Assembly: GCA_902604005.1 (NCBI GenBank) | Contig: CACKXH010000003.1 | Span: forward strand, 1 to 64,000 | Length of the DNA stretch: 64,000 nucleotides | Direction: 5' to 3' | Source of the DNA: an uncultured Pelagibacteraceae bacterium | GTDB lineage: Bacteria > Pseudomonadota > Alphaproteobacteria > Pelagibacterales > Pelagibacteraceae | Shown: positions 36,074 through 45,706 of the stretch, one piece after another | Layout of the letters: each line of letters begins with the position of its first letter | Position numbering within the stretch: the first letter of the stretch is position 1 | Position numbers and translations under genes: made by a program | The notes under the pieces: model-generated | Databases searched by the model: none | What the model saw: only the letters and a program-made list of their open reading frames with translations | What the model was told of the DNA's origin: nothing

Positions 36074-38700
36074 TATAAATTTTCAATAGTTAGTGATATT
36101 TTTTTGATATCATTTTTTAAATTACTATAGTTAGTTTTTTCTTGTTGAACAATATTTTTTGGAGCTCTATCAGTAAATCCTTTATTAGATAATCGCTGAG
36201 ATATCTTGTCCATTTCCTCTTGATATTTATTTTGTCTTTTAATTAAGTTTTCTTTTATTAGATTTAAATCCACATTCTCATCAAAATATATCTTAAATAT
36301 ATCACCAGATATAACTAATGTAGCTGACGGCTTTTCTTGGTCTTTATCATAGAAGTTATTGATACGACCAAGCTTTTTGAGAATGATTTCATTATTTATC
36401 ATTAGTGTTTTATTTTTTTTAGCAATTTTATTTATTGAAATATCAATAAATGATCCTGGGCTCACATTTAATTCATTTTTAAAAGATCTAAGTTCAGAAA
36501 TAACATTTATAACACTTTCTACATCTTTCATAGATTGATCTTTCTTAGCCTTTCCCGACGGCCAATTAGCGTACATTAGGAAATTCTTATCTGATTTATC
36601 AAATTTATTTTTTAACCATATTTTTTCTGTAACAAATGGAATAAATGGATGAAGAATAACAAGTATTTGTTTAAATACGTAAGCTGATACCTCTTTTACC
36701 TCTTTTTTTGACTTTTCATCATCAGAAAATAAAATAGTTTTTGAAAGCTCAATATACCAGTCACAATAAGAGTGCCATGCAAATTGATAGGCATTTTTAG
36801 CTGCTTCATCAAATCGATAATCTTTTAGATTTTTCTCAATTTTATCTTTGGTCTGAATTAGTTCTGAATAAATCCATTTATTTATGTTTAATGTAGTTTT
36901 GGGAGCTTTATTTGTTTTATTAAAATCACATTCATTAGTAATTAAAAAATTATTGGCATTCCATAGTTTATTTAAAAAATTTCTATATCCTTTAACTCTA
37001 TCCTCTGAAAGTTTAACGTCTGTTCCAGGGGAAGCCATAGATAAAAGAGTAAATCTTAAAGCATCTGCACTATACTTTTCAATTAAATCTAATGGATCAA
37101 TTACATTTCCTTTTGACTTAGACATCTTTTGTCCCTTTTCATCTCTGACTAACGCATGAACATAAATGTCTTTAAAAGGTTCTTTATTTAAAAATTCCAT
37201 TCCAAACATCATCATTCTTGCTACCCAAAAGAAAATAATATCAAAACCTGTAACTAAAACAGTTGTAGGATAAAATTTTTTAACAAAGTCTTTTTTATCA
37301 GGCCAACCTAATGTAGCAAAAGGCCATAATCCAGATGAAAACCAAGTATCTAAAACATCAGGATCTCTGGTAATTTTAACATCTTTTTTATAAAATTTTT
37401 TAGCTTGTTTTTTTGCATCTTCTTCATTCACTGCAACAAATATTTTTTTATCAGGTCCATACCAAGCTGGTATTTGATGCCCCCACCAAAGTTGCCTAGA
37501 GATACACCAAGGCTCAATATTATTCATCCATTGAAAATAAGTCTTTGACCAATTTTCTGGGAAGAAATTTGTTTTTTTTGATTTAACTATTTGCTTAGCT
37601 TTAATAGATAATTTTTTTGCATTTACAAACCATTGCTCAGTTAAAAAAGGTTCAATAACAGAATTAGATCTGTCTCCGTAAGGTACTTTATTTTTAATAT
37701 TTTCTTCTTTAACAAAAAAATCTTTTTCTTTTAATTCATTTAAAATTTTTTTACGTGCTTCAAATCTGTCTAATCCAATATAATTGTTAGGTGCATTATC
37801 GTTAATTTTACCATCTTCTGTAAATACATTTATAATATCTAACCTATTTCTTTGACCAACATCATAATCATTAAAGTCATGAGCAGGAGTAATTTTTAAT
37901 GCACCTGTTCCCTGTTCTGGATCAGCATAATTATCTTTTATAATTTTTATTTTTCTACCTACTATTGGGATAGTGACAGTTTTGCCCACATAATTTTTAA
38001 ACCTTTTATCTTTTGGATTAACAGCAATAGCTGTATCTCCAAGCATTGTCTCAGGTCTTGTGGTTGCAATAGTTATGAAATTAGGGGAATTGTCTATTGG
38101 ATATCTAATATAGTAAATTTTTGAGTTCATTTCCCTTTGATCAACTTCTAAATCAGATATTGCTGTTTTTAAAACTGTGTCCCAGTTGACCAGTTTTTCT
38201 GCTTTATAAATCAATTTTTTTTTGTGTAATTCAACAAAAACTTTAATTACTGATTTAGATAAATTTTCATCCATAGTAAAAGCGTTTCTAGACCAATCAC
38301 AAGAACAACCAAGTTTTTTAAGTTGATTAATAATGATGTCACCATATTGATTTTTCCATTCCCACACTTTTTTTATAAACTTTTCTCTTCCTAAATTATT
38401 TTTATTTAAATTTTCTTTTTCAAGTTTTTTCTCAACAAGTGCTTGAGTTGCAATTCCAGCGTGGTCTGTTCCAGGTTGCCACAAAGTTTCATAATTATTC
38501 ATTCGATAATAACGAACTAAAAGATCCTGAATTGAATTATTCAAAGCATGGCCCATATGTAAACTTCCAGTTACATTGGGTGGTGGAATAACGATTGAAA
38601 ATTTTTTTGAATTTTTCTTAGGTTTAAATAATTCGTTTTTTTCCCAATAAGAATAAATATTATCTTCTACTTCAGAATGTATATATTTATCACTATTCAT
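36073..38700 (-). CDS. valS: valyl-tRNA synthetase
   Basis: ValRS charges tRNA-Val. The 875-residue class I enzyme shows the HIGH motif in [15 protein letters not shown] near 38-52, the editing domain region around 180-330, [15 protein letters not shown] near 400 and [12 protein letters not shown] near 527. A C-terminal coiled coil (about 810-875, [15 protein letters not shown]) is present. It is first in the valS-ilvD-manC string. Pairing valS with the valine-pathway gene ilvD is suggestive but may be chance. Confidence 0.97.
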   Translation of the reverse strand: MNSDKYIHSEVEDNIYSYWEKNELFKPKKNSKKFSIVIPPPNVTGSLHMGHALNNSIQDLLVRYYRMNNYETLWQPGTDHAGIATQALVEKKLEKENLNKNNLGREKFIKKVWEWKNQYGDIIINQLKKLGCSCDWSRNAFTMDENLSKSVIKVFVELHKKKLIYKAEKLVNWDTVLKTAISDLEVDQREMNSKIYYIRYPIDNSPNFITIATTRPETMLGDTAIAVNPKDKRFKNYVGKTVTIPIVGRKIKIIKDNYADPEQGTGALKITPAHDFNDYDVGQRNRLDIINVFTEDGKINDNAPNNYIGLDRFEARKKILNELKEKDFFVKEENIKNKVPYGDRSNSVIEPFLTEQWFVNAKKLSIKAKQIVKSKKTNFFPENWSKTYFQWMNNIEPWCISRQLWWGHQIPAWYGPDKKIFVAVNEEDAKKQAKKFYKKDVKITRDPDVLDTWFSSGLWPFATLGWPDKKDFVKKFYPTTVLVTGFDIIFFWVARMMMFGMEFLNKEPFKDIYVHALVRDEKGQKMSKSKGNVIDPLDLIEKYSADALRFTLLSMASPGTDVKLSEDRVKGYRNFLNKLWNANNFLITNECDFNKTNKAPKTTLNINKWIYSELIQTKDKIEKNLKDYRFDEAAKNAYQFAWHSYCDWYIELSKTILFSDDEKSKKEVKEVSAYVFKQILVILHPFIPFVTEKIWLKNKFDKSDKNFLMYANWPSGKAKKDQSMKDVESVINVISELRSFKNELNVSPGSFIDISINKIAKKNKTLMINNEIILKKLGRINNFYDKDQEKPSATLVISGDIFKIYFDENVDLNLIKENLIKRQNKYQEEMDKISQRLSNKGFTDRAPKNIVQQEKTNYSNLKNDIKKISLTIENL

Positions 38701-38764
38701 GGGTATATGTAGTTTATAATTTAATAATTGAAATTAACAATAATCAAATTCGAACGTTATTTAA

Positions 38765-38792
38765 TAGACTAATTACAAATATTTTATATAAA
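38765..38792 (+). promoter_or_regulatory. possible promoter of the tRNA-Cys/tRNA-Asn pair
   Basis: TAGACT (38765-38770), a 16-base spacer and TATAAA (38787-38792) would start transcription about 23 bases before tRNA-Cys. A weak call in AT-rich DNA. Confidence 0.35.
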
Positions 38793-38821
38793 ACACCTTG
38801 TAGCTATCTACTAAAACATCT

Positions 38822-38895
38822 GGCAACGTGGCGGAATGGTTACGCAGAGGATTGCAAATCCTTGTATCCCGGTTCGATTCCGGGCGTTGCCTCCA
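38822..38895 (+). tRNA. tRNA-Cys (anticodon GCA)
   Basis: A 74-base cloverleaf with acceptor stem GGCAACG/CGTTGCC, anticodon stem GAGGA/TCCTT (one G-T closing pair), loop TTGCAAA (anticodon GCA), T loop TTCGATT and genomic CCA at 38893-38895. It lies 51 bases before tRNA-Asn on the same strand. Confidence 0.97.
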
Positions 38896-38946
38896 AAAAA
38901 AATTCTTGTTTTAGTTAAAAAAAAAAGTAAGTTGAGCTTTTTATAT

Positions 38947-39022
38947 TCCTCGGTAGCTCAGTTGGTAGAGCAGTTGACTGTTAATCAATTGGTCGCAGGT
39001 TCGAGTCCTGCCCGAGGAGCCA
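38947..39022 (+). tRNA. tRNA-Asn (anticodon GTT)
   Basis: A 76-base cloverleaf with acceptor stem TCCTCGG/CCGAGGA, D arm GCTC/GAGC, anticodon stem GTTGA/TCAAT, loop CTGTTAA (anticodon GTT), T loop TTCGAGT and genomic CCA at 39020-39022. It ends 2 bases before the stop of the convergent XRE regulator. This tRNA is a Tgt substrate class (GUN anticodon). Confidence 0.97.
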
Positions 39023-39024
39023 AA

Positions 39025-39396
39025 CTATCCAACTTTAGAAATTGACGAATTATTAATTTGTAAAGATTTGCTAAATTTAATTTTTTGATCCTGAGTAAGT
39101 TCAGAATAGATTTTAGCTAAAAAATTATAATTTACATTCATATGTCCCTCTTGTGATTTTTCTAGATTTACTAAATATTCTGAAAAATCCTCAAAAAAAT
39201 AGTTAATAGGCACTTTTAAGTAATTAGAAAGTTGTAATAACCTAATAGAACTTACACCGTTGGTACCTTTTTCGTATTTTTGGATTTGTTGAAACGTTAC
39301 GTTAATTGCTTTTGCTACTTTTGTTTGAGTTAAACCTAAAGCTAATCTTCTAAGCTTGAGCTTATTGCCTAGATGCTTGTTAAAATTATCTTCCAT
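39025..39396 (-). CDS. XRE-family transcriptional regulator
   Basis: A 123-residue DNA-binding protein. Residues 10-66 form a Cro/CI-type helix-turn-helix (LRRLALGLTQTKVAKAINV, TFQQIQKYEKGTNGVSSIRL), followed by PINYFFEDF and a helical tail, as in a regulator family common in Alphaproteobacteria. No effector domain is seen. A purine-rich AGAGGGG site lies a few bases before the ATG. The 163-base region upstream carries a 10-bp inverted repeat and T/A runs. Its target is unknown; self-regulation or control of the aap genes is possible. Confidence 0.88.
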   Translation of the reverse strand: MEDNFNKHLGNKLKLRRLALGLTQTKVAKAINVTFQQIQKYEKGTNGVSSIRLLQLSNYLKVPINYFFEDFSEYLVNLEKSQEGHMNVNYNFLAKIYSELTQDQKIKFSKSLQINNSSISKVG

Positions 39397-39506
39397 TAAG
39401 ACCCCTCTTAATTTTTTTTAAAAACTCATTCAACTAGTTTTTAATACCTACTGCAACTATATTTTTTTTTATTTTTAATAAAAAACCCTCATATACGAGA
39501 AATATG

Positions 39507-39547
39507 TCAAGTAATACTTAGGGTATAAATTGAGAAATATTACTTGA
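39507..39547. repeat. 10-bp perfect inverted repeat between aapP and the XRE gene
   Basis: TCAAGTAATA (39507-39516) and TATTACTTGA (39538-39547) are exact reverse complements across 21 bases. It begins 13 bases after the aapP stop and about 110 bases before the XRE start. There is no T tract, so it is not a classical terminator; it could be an operator or a 3' stabilising stem. Confidence 0.65.
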
Positions 39548-39559
39548 AATTAGTATTGA

Positions 39560-40294
39560 CTATAGTATCTGGCTTAAGAAAAGTTTAGTCCTATCGCTCT
39601 TTGGATTTGCAAAAAATTCCTTTGTATCAGCTTTTTCTACTATCATGCCCTCATCCATAAAAATCATTTGATCTGCTACTTCTTTAGCAAAACCCATTTC
39701 GTGGGTAACAACTATCATTGTCATTCCTTGTTTAGCTAAATTTACCATAACATCTAAAACTTCTTTAATCATTTCTGGGTCTAAAGCTGATGTTGGTTCA
39801 TCAAAAAGCATTATTTTTGGCTCCATACAAAGTGCACGAGCTATGGCTACCCTTTGTTGTTGACCTCCAGAAAGTTGACCTGGATATTTTTGTGCTTGAT
39901 CTAATATTTGAACTCTTTCTAAATGTTTTAAAGCTAATTCCTCAGCTTCTTTTTTTGGCATTTTCTTTACCCAAATCGGAGCTAAAGTACAATTATCTAA
40001 AATAGATAAATGAGGAAATAAATTAAATTGTTGGAATACCATACCAACTTCTGCTCTTATTTGTTCTATATTTTTTGTGTCCTCTGTTAATGTTGTGCCA
40101 TCAACTATTATGTCACCTTCTTGGTGTTCCTCCAATCTATTAATACATCTTATCAATGTTGACTTACCTGAACCAGAGGGGCCACAAACAACAATTTTTT
40201 GTTTTGGTTTTACTTCTAAATTTATTCCTTTTAATACTTGGAAATCTCCAAACCATTTGTTCATATTGTTTATTTGAATAATATTATCTGACAT
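39560..40294 (-). CDS. aapP: general L-amino acid ABC transporter ATP-binding protein AapP
   Basis: The ATPase of the broad-range Aap amino-acid importer. The 244-residue protein has Walker [10 protein letters not shown] near 38, Q-loop [10 protein letters not shown] near 88, signature [14 protein letters not shown] near 141, Walker [15 protein letters not shown] near 162 and the switch His in VVTHEMGFA. It is last in aapJ-aapQ-aapM-aapP, 5 bases after aapM. Confidence 0.95.
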   Translation of the reverse strand: MSDNIIQINNMNKWFGDFQVLKGINLEVKPKQKIVVCGPSGSGKSTLIRCINRLEEHQEGDIIVDGTTLTEDTKNIEQIRAEVGMVFQQFNLFPHLSILDNCTLAPIWVKKMPKKEAEELALKHLERVQILDQAQKYPGQLSGGQQQRVAIARALCMEPKIMLFDEPTSALDPEMIKEVLDVMVNLAKQGMTMIVVTHEMGFAKEVADQMIFMDEGMIVEKADTKEFFANPKSDRTKLFLSQIL

Positions 40295-40299
40295 AATTT

Positions 40300-41742
40300 T
40301 TATCGATCTGTTTTATATTTTTCTTCTAAATTATAGCTATATTTACTCATTGCATAACAAATAATCCAGAAAATTATTGCAGCAAATACATAGCCTTCCA
40401 TAGCAAAACCTAACCATTCGGGATTAGTTTTAGCTAAATTCAACATTCCTACTATTTCCAAAAGGCCAACTACAAAAATTAATGGTGTATCTTTAACTAA
40501 AGCTAAAAAAGTATTTGCTATACCGGGTATAACCAATTTTAAAGCTTGAGGTAAAATTACAAATATGTGCATTCTCCAATATCCCATTCCTAATGATTTT
40601 GCAGCTTCATATTGACCTCTAGGAAGTGCTTGTAATCCCCCTCTAATAACTTCAGCAACATAAGCTGCCTCAAATAATGAAATAGCTATTATACATCTAA
40701 CCAATTTATCTATAAAAAAATCTGCAGGCAAAAACATTGGAAACATTACAGCTGACATAAATAAAACTGTAATTAATGGAACGCCTCTCCAAAATTCAAT
40801 GAAACCTATAGATATATATCTAATTAAAGGAAAACCTGACCTTCTACCTAAAGCAAAAGCCATTCCAATCGGAAAACAAAAAATCAAACAGAAAAATGAA
40901 ATTATAAAAGTTAAAGATAATCCACCCCAAGCTCCAGTTTCTACCCAGTTCAAACCATCTAATTTACCCAATTCAATATATTCCTCAAAAAATATGAAAT
41001 ATTTTAACAAAATATAAAGTGCAAAAGGAACAATCAAAAAATAATAAAACTTAAATTTGCTAGGAATAAAAAAACCAATAATTATAGACAAAATGGCTGC
41101 AATTATACCGTATGAAAAATCAAAAAAAACTGGACCACCTGAAATAAAGAAAAATATGAACAAGAACGCAATAAATGGATAAATAACTACATAATAAAGA
41201 GTTAAATATTTTTTAAATTTATCGGTAGCAAAATATCCAACTGATCCAAGTAAAGCTAAAGCTATAAATGATAAATTTATTCTCCATTGTTCTCCATTTG
41301 GGTACATTCCATACATAAATCTTCTCATCCAAACTTTGATATACGTCCAACAAGCTCCTGTGCCTGTACAAACATCTTTTGAGTCTCCAGCAAAACTAGC
41401 ATCAACGAAAAACCAACTTAATATAGGTGGAATTGATTTTAAAATTATAAATATAATTAATAAGGACAGAATAGCGTTAAAGTTATTAGTATTTATATTT
41501 TTATTTAATAAATCTAATTGTTTAATTCCGCTTAACTCAATTCTTATAAAATAAAGTCCTATAAAACCTAATATTAGTGGTAATAAAAAGCTTAAAAAAC
41601 CAGGCAAAAAACCAGTTATATTAAAGCTAAAAAAAGAGTTTACCAAAACATCCAATACACTAATAAAAAATAAGAAAGAACCTAGGTATAAAAAAGTATT
41701 TAAGTTAGATTTATCTGGTTTTAAAAAGTTAATTTTAGACAT
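40300..41742 (-). CDS. aapM: general L-amino acid ABC transporter permease AapM, long form
   Basis: One of two membrane subunits of the Aap importer. The C-terminal half is a standard HisMQ permease domain: [14 protein letters not shown] near 315 and the coupling stretch [21 protein letters not shown] near 385-405 (partial). The protein has 480 residues against roughly 380-400 in the relatives I know, because of extra hydrophobic segments between about 15 and 260. CDG-like [11 protein letters not shown] near 124-134 is the usual AapM periplasmic element. Its ATG overlaps the aapQ stop by one base. Confidence 0.92.
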   Translation of the reverse strand: MSKINFLKPDKSNLNTFLYLGSFLFFISVLDVLVNSFFSFNITGFLPGFLSFLLPLILGFIGLYFIRIELSGIKQLDLLNKNINTNNFNAILSLLIIFIILKSIPPILSWFFVDASFAGDSKDVCTGTGACWTYIKVWMRRFMYGMYPNGEQWRINLSFIALALLGSVGYFATDKFKKYLTLYYVVIYPFIAFLFIFFFISGGPVFFDFSYGIIAAILSIIIGFFIPSKFKFYYFLIVPFALYILLKYFIFFEEYIELGKLDGLNWVETGAWGGLSLTFIISFFCLIFCFPIGMAFALGRRSGFPLIRYISIGFIEFWRGVPLITVLFMSAVMFPMFLPADFFIDKLVRCIIAISLFEAAYVAEVIRGGLQALPRGQYEAAKSLGMGYWRMHIFVILPQALKLVIPGIANTFLALVKDTPLIFVVGLLEIVGMLNLAKTNPEWLGFAMEGYVFAAIIFWIICYAMSKYSYNLEEKYKTDR

Positions 41743-42893
41743 TATTTTTCTGTTATTGCTATTTTTTTATTATACCAATTCATCAATATTGAAATTGAAA
41801 TGCTCAATGATAGATAAGTAAACATTGTTATAGATACAATTTCAATTGCCTTACCAGTTTGCATCAATGCCGTTCCAGCAAAAACCAGTACTAAATCAGG
41901 ATAAGCTATAGCCGCTGCTAATGAAGAATTTTTGGTTAAATTCAAATATTGATTTGTCGTTGGTGGTATTATTATTCTAAGAGCTTGAGGCATTACAACT
42001 AACTTTAAAACTTGATTAGGAGTTAACCCAATTGAAGCTGCAGCCTCTTTTTGGCCTTTGCCAACTCCTTGAATTCCTGCTCTCACACATTCTGCTATAA
42101 AAGTTGCAGTATATAAAGACAAAGATAATGCTAAAGCAATTAATTCAGGTGGTAAACTTACACCCCCTTCATAAATAAATGATGTTGTCGCTAACTGTTT
42201 TAAAACAGGAACTTCAAATGATAATCTTACACCACCAATTAAAAAACTCAAAAGAGGTAAAATCAAAATTAATCCTATTGATATCAATAAAACTGGCGTT
42301 TGTTTACCTTGGGTTTCTTGTAATTTTTTTGCCTGAATACGAATAACAGTTATTGCAATTATTGCAGCGATTATTGAGTAAAAGAAAATATTAAAATTTT
42401 GCCATATAAAAGCTGGAACGTATAAACCTTTTATTGTTAAGAATGCAATTCCAAACATTGCATCAGCATCTTGAGGAAGCGGTAATGCTCTCAAAGCAGC
42501 AAAATACCAAAAAAATATTTGTAGTAGCAATGGGATATTTCTGAAAAATTCCACGTAAAAAGCTGCAAACTTATTTATTAAATAATTGGGAGATAATCTC
42601 GCTATACCAACTATTACTCCAAGTATCGTAGCTAAAATAATTCCAATGACTGATACAAGAATAGTATTTAATAGACCAACTAAATAAGCTCTAAAATAAG
42701 AGTGGGATCCATCATATTCAATTAAAGAAAATTGAACATCGAATGATGACTCTTGTGATAAAAAACCGTAGCCAAAATCAATACCTCTATTCTCCATATT
42801 GACTTGAGCGTTGTAAGTAAAAAAACCAAAGACAAGAACAACAGCTAAAACTGTCATTAATTGTGGACCTATATCTTTAAGTTTAAAATTCAC
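41742..42893 (-). CDS. aapQ: general L-amino acid ABC transporter permease AapQ
   Basis: The second membrane subunit of the Aap importer. The 383-residue protein has an N-terminal membrane segment (14-28), the YNAQVNMENRGIDFGYGFL periplasmic element and a HisMQ permease domain with YVEFFRNIPLLLQIFFWY near 115 and the coupling loop GKGQKEAAASIGLTPNQ near 280. Family length is normal. It is separated from aapJ by 76 bases that contain a terminator hairpin. Confidence 0.94.
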   Translation of the reverse strand: MNFKLKDIGPQLMTVLAVVLVFGFFTYNAQVNMENRGIDFGYGFLSQESSFDVQFSLIEYDGSHSYFRAYLVGLLNTILVSVIGIILATILGVIVGIARLSPNYLINKFAAFYVEFFRNIPLLLQIFFWYFAALRALPLPQDADAMFGIAFLTIKGLYVPAFIWQNFNIFFYSIIAAIIAITVIRIQAKKLQETQGKQTPVLLISIGLILILPLLSFLIGGVRLSFEVPVLKQLATTSFIYEGGVSLPPELIALALSLSLYTATFIAECVRAGIQGVGKGQKEAAASIGLTPNQVLKLVVMPQALRIIIPPTTNQYLNLTKNSSLAAAIAYPDLVLVFAGTALMQTGKAIEIVSITMFTYLSLSISISILMNWYNKKIAITEK

Positions 42894-42920
42894 AGTGGGG
42901 ACAATATATGTGTTTATAAA

Positions 42921-42950
42921 AAAAAGGGCTAGAAGAATCTAGCCCTTTTT
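42921..42950. terminator. intrinsic terminator between aapJ and aapQ
   Basis: A perfect 13-bp hairpin (AAAAAGGGCTAGA, loop AGAA, complement) with a GGGC/GCCC core and flanking A and T runs, so it could work on either strand. It lies 20 bases after the aapJ stop and 28 bases before the aapQ start, inside the operon. Partial termination would give more binding protein than membrane subunits. Confidence 0.92.
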
Positions 42951-42969
42951 ATGTAATTTATAACTTAAA

Positions 42970-44010
42970 TTATCTTGATGGTGGAACGTATAAAATACCA
43001 CCTTTAGTCCATAATTCATTTGGACCTCTGTCTGGTAAAATACCAGTGTCAGCTATATTTCTCTTATAACTTTCACCATAGTTTCCAACTTGTTTGATAA
43101 TTCTTAAGTTCCACTCGTTATCTAAACCGAATGCTGCACCCATTTCACCCTCAGCACCAACAAGTCTTTTGATTTGTGGGTTGTCTGAAGTTTTCATTGA
43201 GTCTGCATTAGCTGAGGTAATACCATATTCTTCTGCTTCGATCATAGTGTTCAAAGACCATCTAACGATATCTTCCCATACTGAATCACCTTGTCTAACA
43301 ACTGGTCCTAAAGGTTCTTTAGAAATAGTTTCTGGTAGAACAATATGTTCATCAGGGTTTTTCATTTTAGTTCTTTGAGCAGCTAAACCAGATTTATCAG
43401 TAGTGTAAGTATCACATCTACCAGCATCATAAGCAGCTACAACTTCATCAGCTTTTTCAAATGCAACTGGCTCATAAGAAATTCCTCTAGAATTAAAGAA
43501 GTCTCTCATGTTTAACTCAGTTGTTGTACCAATGTTTGTACAAGCTGAGATACCATTTTTGAATTGGCTAGTTGAAGTAATACCTGAACTTTTTCTTACC
43601 ATGAAACCTTGTCCATCATAAAAGTTCACACCTACGAATGTAAGCCCGATATCAGCATCTCTAGAAAGAGTCCAAGTTGTGTTTCTTGATAAGATATCAA
43701 TCTCACCAGAAGTTAAAGCTGTAAATCTTTCTTTAGCACTTAGTGGTGTAAACTTAACTTTGTTTGCATCACCTAGAACTGCAGCAGCTACCGCTCTACA
43801 TACATCAACGTCAACACCAGTCCAATTTCCTGCAGCGTCAGCATTAGAAAATCCTGGAAGACCTTGAGATACTCCACATCTTACAAAACCCTTTTTTTGA
43901 GTGTTTTTAAGTGTTTTAGATTTTTTAGCAGCCATAGACTCTGTTGTAAAAGTGAACAACACAGCAACCATAGCAACTAAAGAAGTTAATTGTTTTAAGT
44001 ATTTAAACAT
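42970..44010 (-). CDS. aapJ: general L-amino acid-binding protein AapJ
   Basis: The periplasmic receptor of the Aap importer. The 346-residue precursor has a signal peptide (1-28, ending ESMAAK). The solute-binding fold shows VRCGVSQGLPGFSNAD near 43, VDVDVCRAVAAAVLGD near 66, LSRNTTWTLSRDADIGL near 110 and the long C-terminal region with NYGESYKRN typical of AapJ. Codon choice looks richer than average, as for a highly expressed protein. It has AGGAAG 4 bases before ATG and its own hairpin-rich leader. Confidence 0.95.
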   Translation of the reverse strand: MFKYLKQLTSLVAMVAVLFTFTTESMAAKKSKTLKNTQKKGFVRCGVSQGLPGFSNADAAGNWTGVDVDVCRAVAAAVLGDANKVKFTPLSAKERFTALTSGEIDILSRNTTWTLSRDADIGLTFVGVNFYDGQGFMVRKSSGITSTSQFKNGISACTNIGTTTELNMRDFFNSRGISYEPVAFEKADEVVAAYDAGRCDTYTTDKSGLAAQRTKMKNPDEHIVLPETISKEPLGPVVRQGDSVWEDIVRWSLNTMIEAEEYGITSANADSMKTSDNPQIKRLVGAEGEMGAAFGLDNEWNLRIIKQVGNYGESYKRNIADTGILPDRGPNELWTKGGILYVPPSR

Positions 44011-44029
44011 ATTTCTTCCTATTGTTTAT

Positions 44030-44047
44030 TTATTTGTTAACAAATAA
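44030..44047. promoter_or_regulatory. 18-bp perfect palindrome in the aapJ leader
   Basis: TTATTTGTTAACAAATAA is an exact palindrome centred 29 bases before the aapJ ATG, ending 9 bases upstream of the AGGAAG ribosome site. It could bind a dimeric regulator or form part of the mRNA leader structure. Confidence 0.7.
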
Positions 44048-44066
44048 TTCAAAATAACTTTTGAAT
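44047..44066 (-). promoter_or_regulatory. hairpin at the predicted 5' end of the aapJ transcript
   Basis: ATTCAAAA, a 4-base loop, then TTTTGAAT form an 8-bp stem directly joined to the 18-bp palindrome. The predicted transcription start is about 44067, so this stem would lie at the very 5' end of the message. Confidence 0.6.
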
Positions 44067-44073
44067 ATCCATA

Positions 44074-44102
44074 ATTTAAGCATGTAAGAAAAAACTCTTC
44101 AA
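44074..44102 (-). promoter_or_regulatory. candidate aapJ promoter
   Basis: On the minus strand TTGAAG (44102-44097) is followed after exactly 17 bases by TTAAAT (44079-44074). This places the start near 44067, giving a 56-base leader occupied almost wholly by the two inverted repeats. Confidence 0.45.
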
Positions 44103-44185
44103 CAAATATTTTTTGTCAGAAATGAAATGTGTCAAATGTAGTCAAGTAAAATTTACAGGGGAAATTAAGAGAAAAAAGCTAAAAA

Positions 44186-44262
44186 TGGCGCGCCCTGGAG
44201 GATTCGAACCTCCGACCCTCGGTTTAGAAAACCGATGCTCTATCCAGCTGAGCTAAGGGCGC
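44186..44262 (-). tRNA. tRNA-Arg (anticodon TCT)
   Basis: A 77-base cloverleaf on the minus strand with acceptor stem GCGCCCT/AGGGCGC, D arm GCTC/GAGC, anticodon stem CGGTT/AACCG, loop TTCTAAA (anticodon TCT), T loop TTCGAAT and genomic CCA at 44186-44188. With the aapJ leader it accounts for the 283-base gap between aapJ and trkH. Confidence 0.97.
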
Positions 44263-44293
44263 AATTTTAGGTTTATAGATATACAATAATAAC

Positions 44294-45700
44294 TTAACTT
44301 TTAAAAAGAAATTTTTTAATTAGAAGCAAAATTGTTAACAACTCAATTCTACCTATAATCATAAAGAAAATAAGAGTATATTTTGTCAAAAAATGAAGAT
44401 TATTAAAATCAAATCCAGCTAAACCATAAATTGAGGAATTCACAGTGTTCATTAATGTCAAAATTGATAATTTAAATGATTTTTCAAAATGAATGCCACT
44501 TAGACTTAAAAGTGAAGTTAGTATAAAAATAGATAGAATAAATATTAAAATTGTTAAAAAATACTTATTAATTTCATTAAAATCAAAATTAATTTTAGTA
44601 AATATCAATCTATTCATAAAAATATTTTTTGGCCTACTAAAAGATAAAATTTGATTCATGGAATATTTAAATAATGAATAAACTTTAATAAATCTCAATC
44701 CAGAGCTAGTTGAGAAAAAAGAACCACCAATAATCACTAAAATTAAATAAACAAAAATTAAATTCGGTTTTTCTGTATCAAGTGAAAAACCTATATTTGA
44801 TATACTTGTAGAGACAGATAATAAATTATAAGAAAAGTCAGTATTAAAAGAAAAAAAGAGAAAAAAAACAGTAATCACGATTATGAAATAAATTATCAAA
44901 TGTAAATCTTCATAAAAAAAGTTGATATTTTTGTTTTTAATAAAAACCAAGTTATAACTAAAAAAAATACTAAAAAAAGACAAGAGCATTAATATAGATA
45001 AAATAATAACTTGAGTATTTTCTTTAAATATACTTGATAAATCATTTACAGGTAAAAATCCTCCTGAAGAAATAAGTGTAAAAGCTAAATTTAAAGAGTC
45101 GAATGATCTTATAGAAAAAATATTTAAAATTACAAAAATCAAAAAAGTTAAAATTGAATATAAAAGAAAAATCTTACTCGCTTGTTTAAAAATTTCTGAA
45201 CTATTAAATGATATGAAATTTGTTAATGTTTTTTTGAAACTTTCATCGTAAATATCAATTAAATAAATAATAGAAAATAAAAAATAAAGACCCCCTAGCC
45301 ATTGAGTAGAAGATCTCCACAAAACTAAACTTTGATCAATATGTTTTATATTTTCAAAAATAGTAAAACCAGTAGATGTGAAACCTGAAACAGCTTCAAA
45401 AAAAGAGTTTAAAAATGTTAAATTATAAATGCTGAAATAAAATGGCACAGATAGAATTAAAGGTATTAAGATATAACCTAAAAAAACAGTCAAAATCTTA
45501 TTATATATATTTGTTTTAATCTTAGGAGCACTAAACTTATAAAAAAAAATCGAAATTATTAGCGATAATATAAAACTCCAATAATATGTATTTAGATTTA
45601 AATATAGATTGAGATAATAAGAATAAATTATATTAAAAAAAGATAGAATAGAAATTAATCCAAAGAAAAAACTTAAATATTTAATCTGCAAAGCAAACAT
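44294..45700 (-). CDS. trkH: potassium uptake channel protein TrkH
   Basis: The membrane subunit of the Trk potassium importer. The 468-residue protein has about ten hydrophobic segments and four weak selectivity repeats, seen as SGFTSTGFT near 106, LISSGGFLP near 211, SISNIGFSL near 290 and SSIYGLAGF near 432. It lies 6 bases after trkA on the same strand and is very AT-rich, with mostly Phe, Leu, Ile and Ser. Confidence 0.92.
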   Translation of the reverse strand: MFALQIKYLSFFFGLISILSFFNIIYSYYLNLYLNLNTYYWSFILSLIISIFFYKFSAPKIKTNIYNKILTVFLGYILIPLILSVPFYFSIYNLTFLNSFFEAVSGFTSTGFTIFENIKHIDQSLVLWRSSTQWLGGLYFLFSIIYLIDIYDESFKKTLTNFISFNSSEIFKQASKIFLLYSILTFLIFVILNIFSIRSFDSLNLAFTLISSGGFLPVNDLSSIFKENTQVIILSILMLLSFFSIFFSYNLVFIKNKNINFFYEDLHLIIYFIIVITVFFLFFSFNTDFSYNLLSVSTSISNIGFSLDTEKPNLIFVYLILVIIGGSFFSTSSGLRFIKVYSLFKYSMNQILSFSRPKNIFMNRLIFTKINFDFNEINKYFLTILIFILSIFILTSLLSLSGIHFEKSFKLSILTLMNTVNSSIYGLAGFDFNNLHFLTKYTLIFFMIIGRIELLTILLLIKKFLFKS

Positions 45701-45706
45701 ATATAT

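Noticed and set aside
38822-39022. tRNA-linked integration site or genomic island
   Set aside because: No repeated tRNA 3' end, integrase or base-composition shift is visible around any of the four tRNAs.
38836-39045. 69-codon open frame across tRNA-Cys and tRNA-Asn
   Set aside because: It reads through both tRNAs; its QLVEQLTVNQLVAGSSPARG-like text is the usual artefact of translating a tRNA gene.
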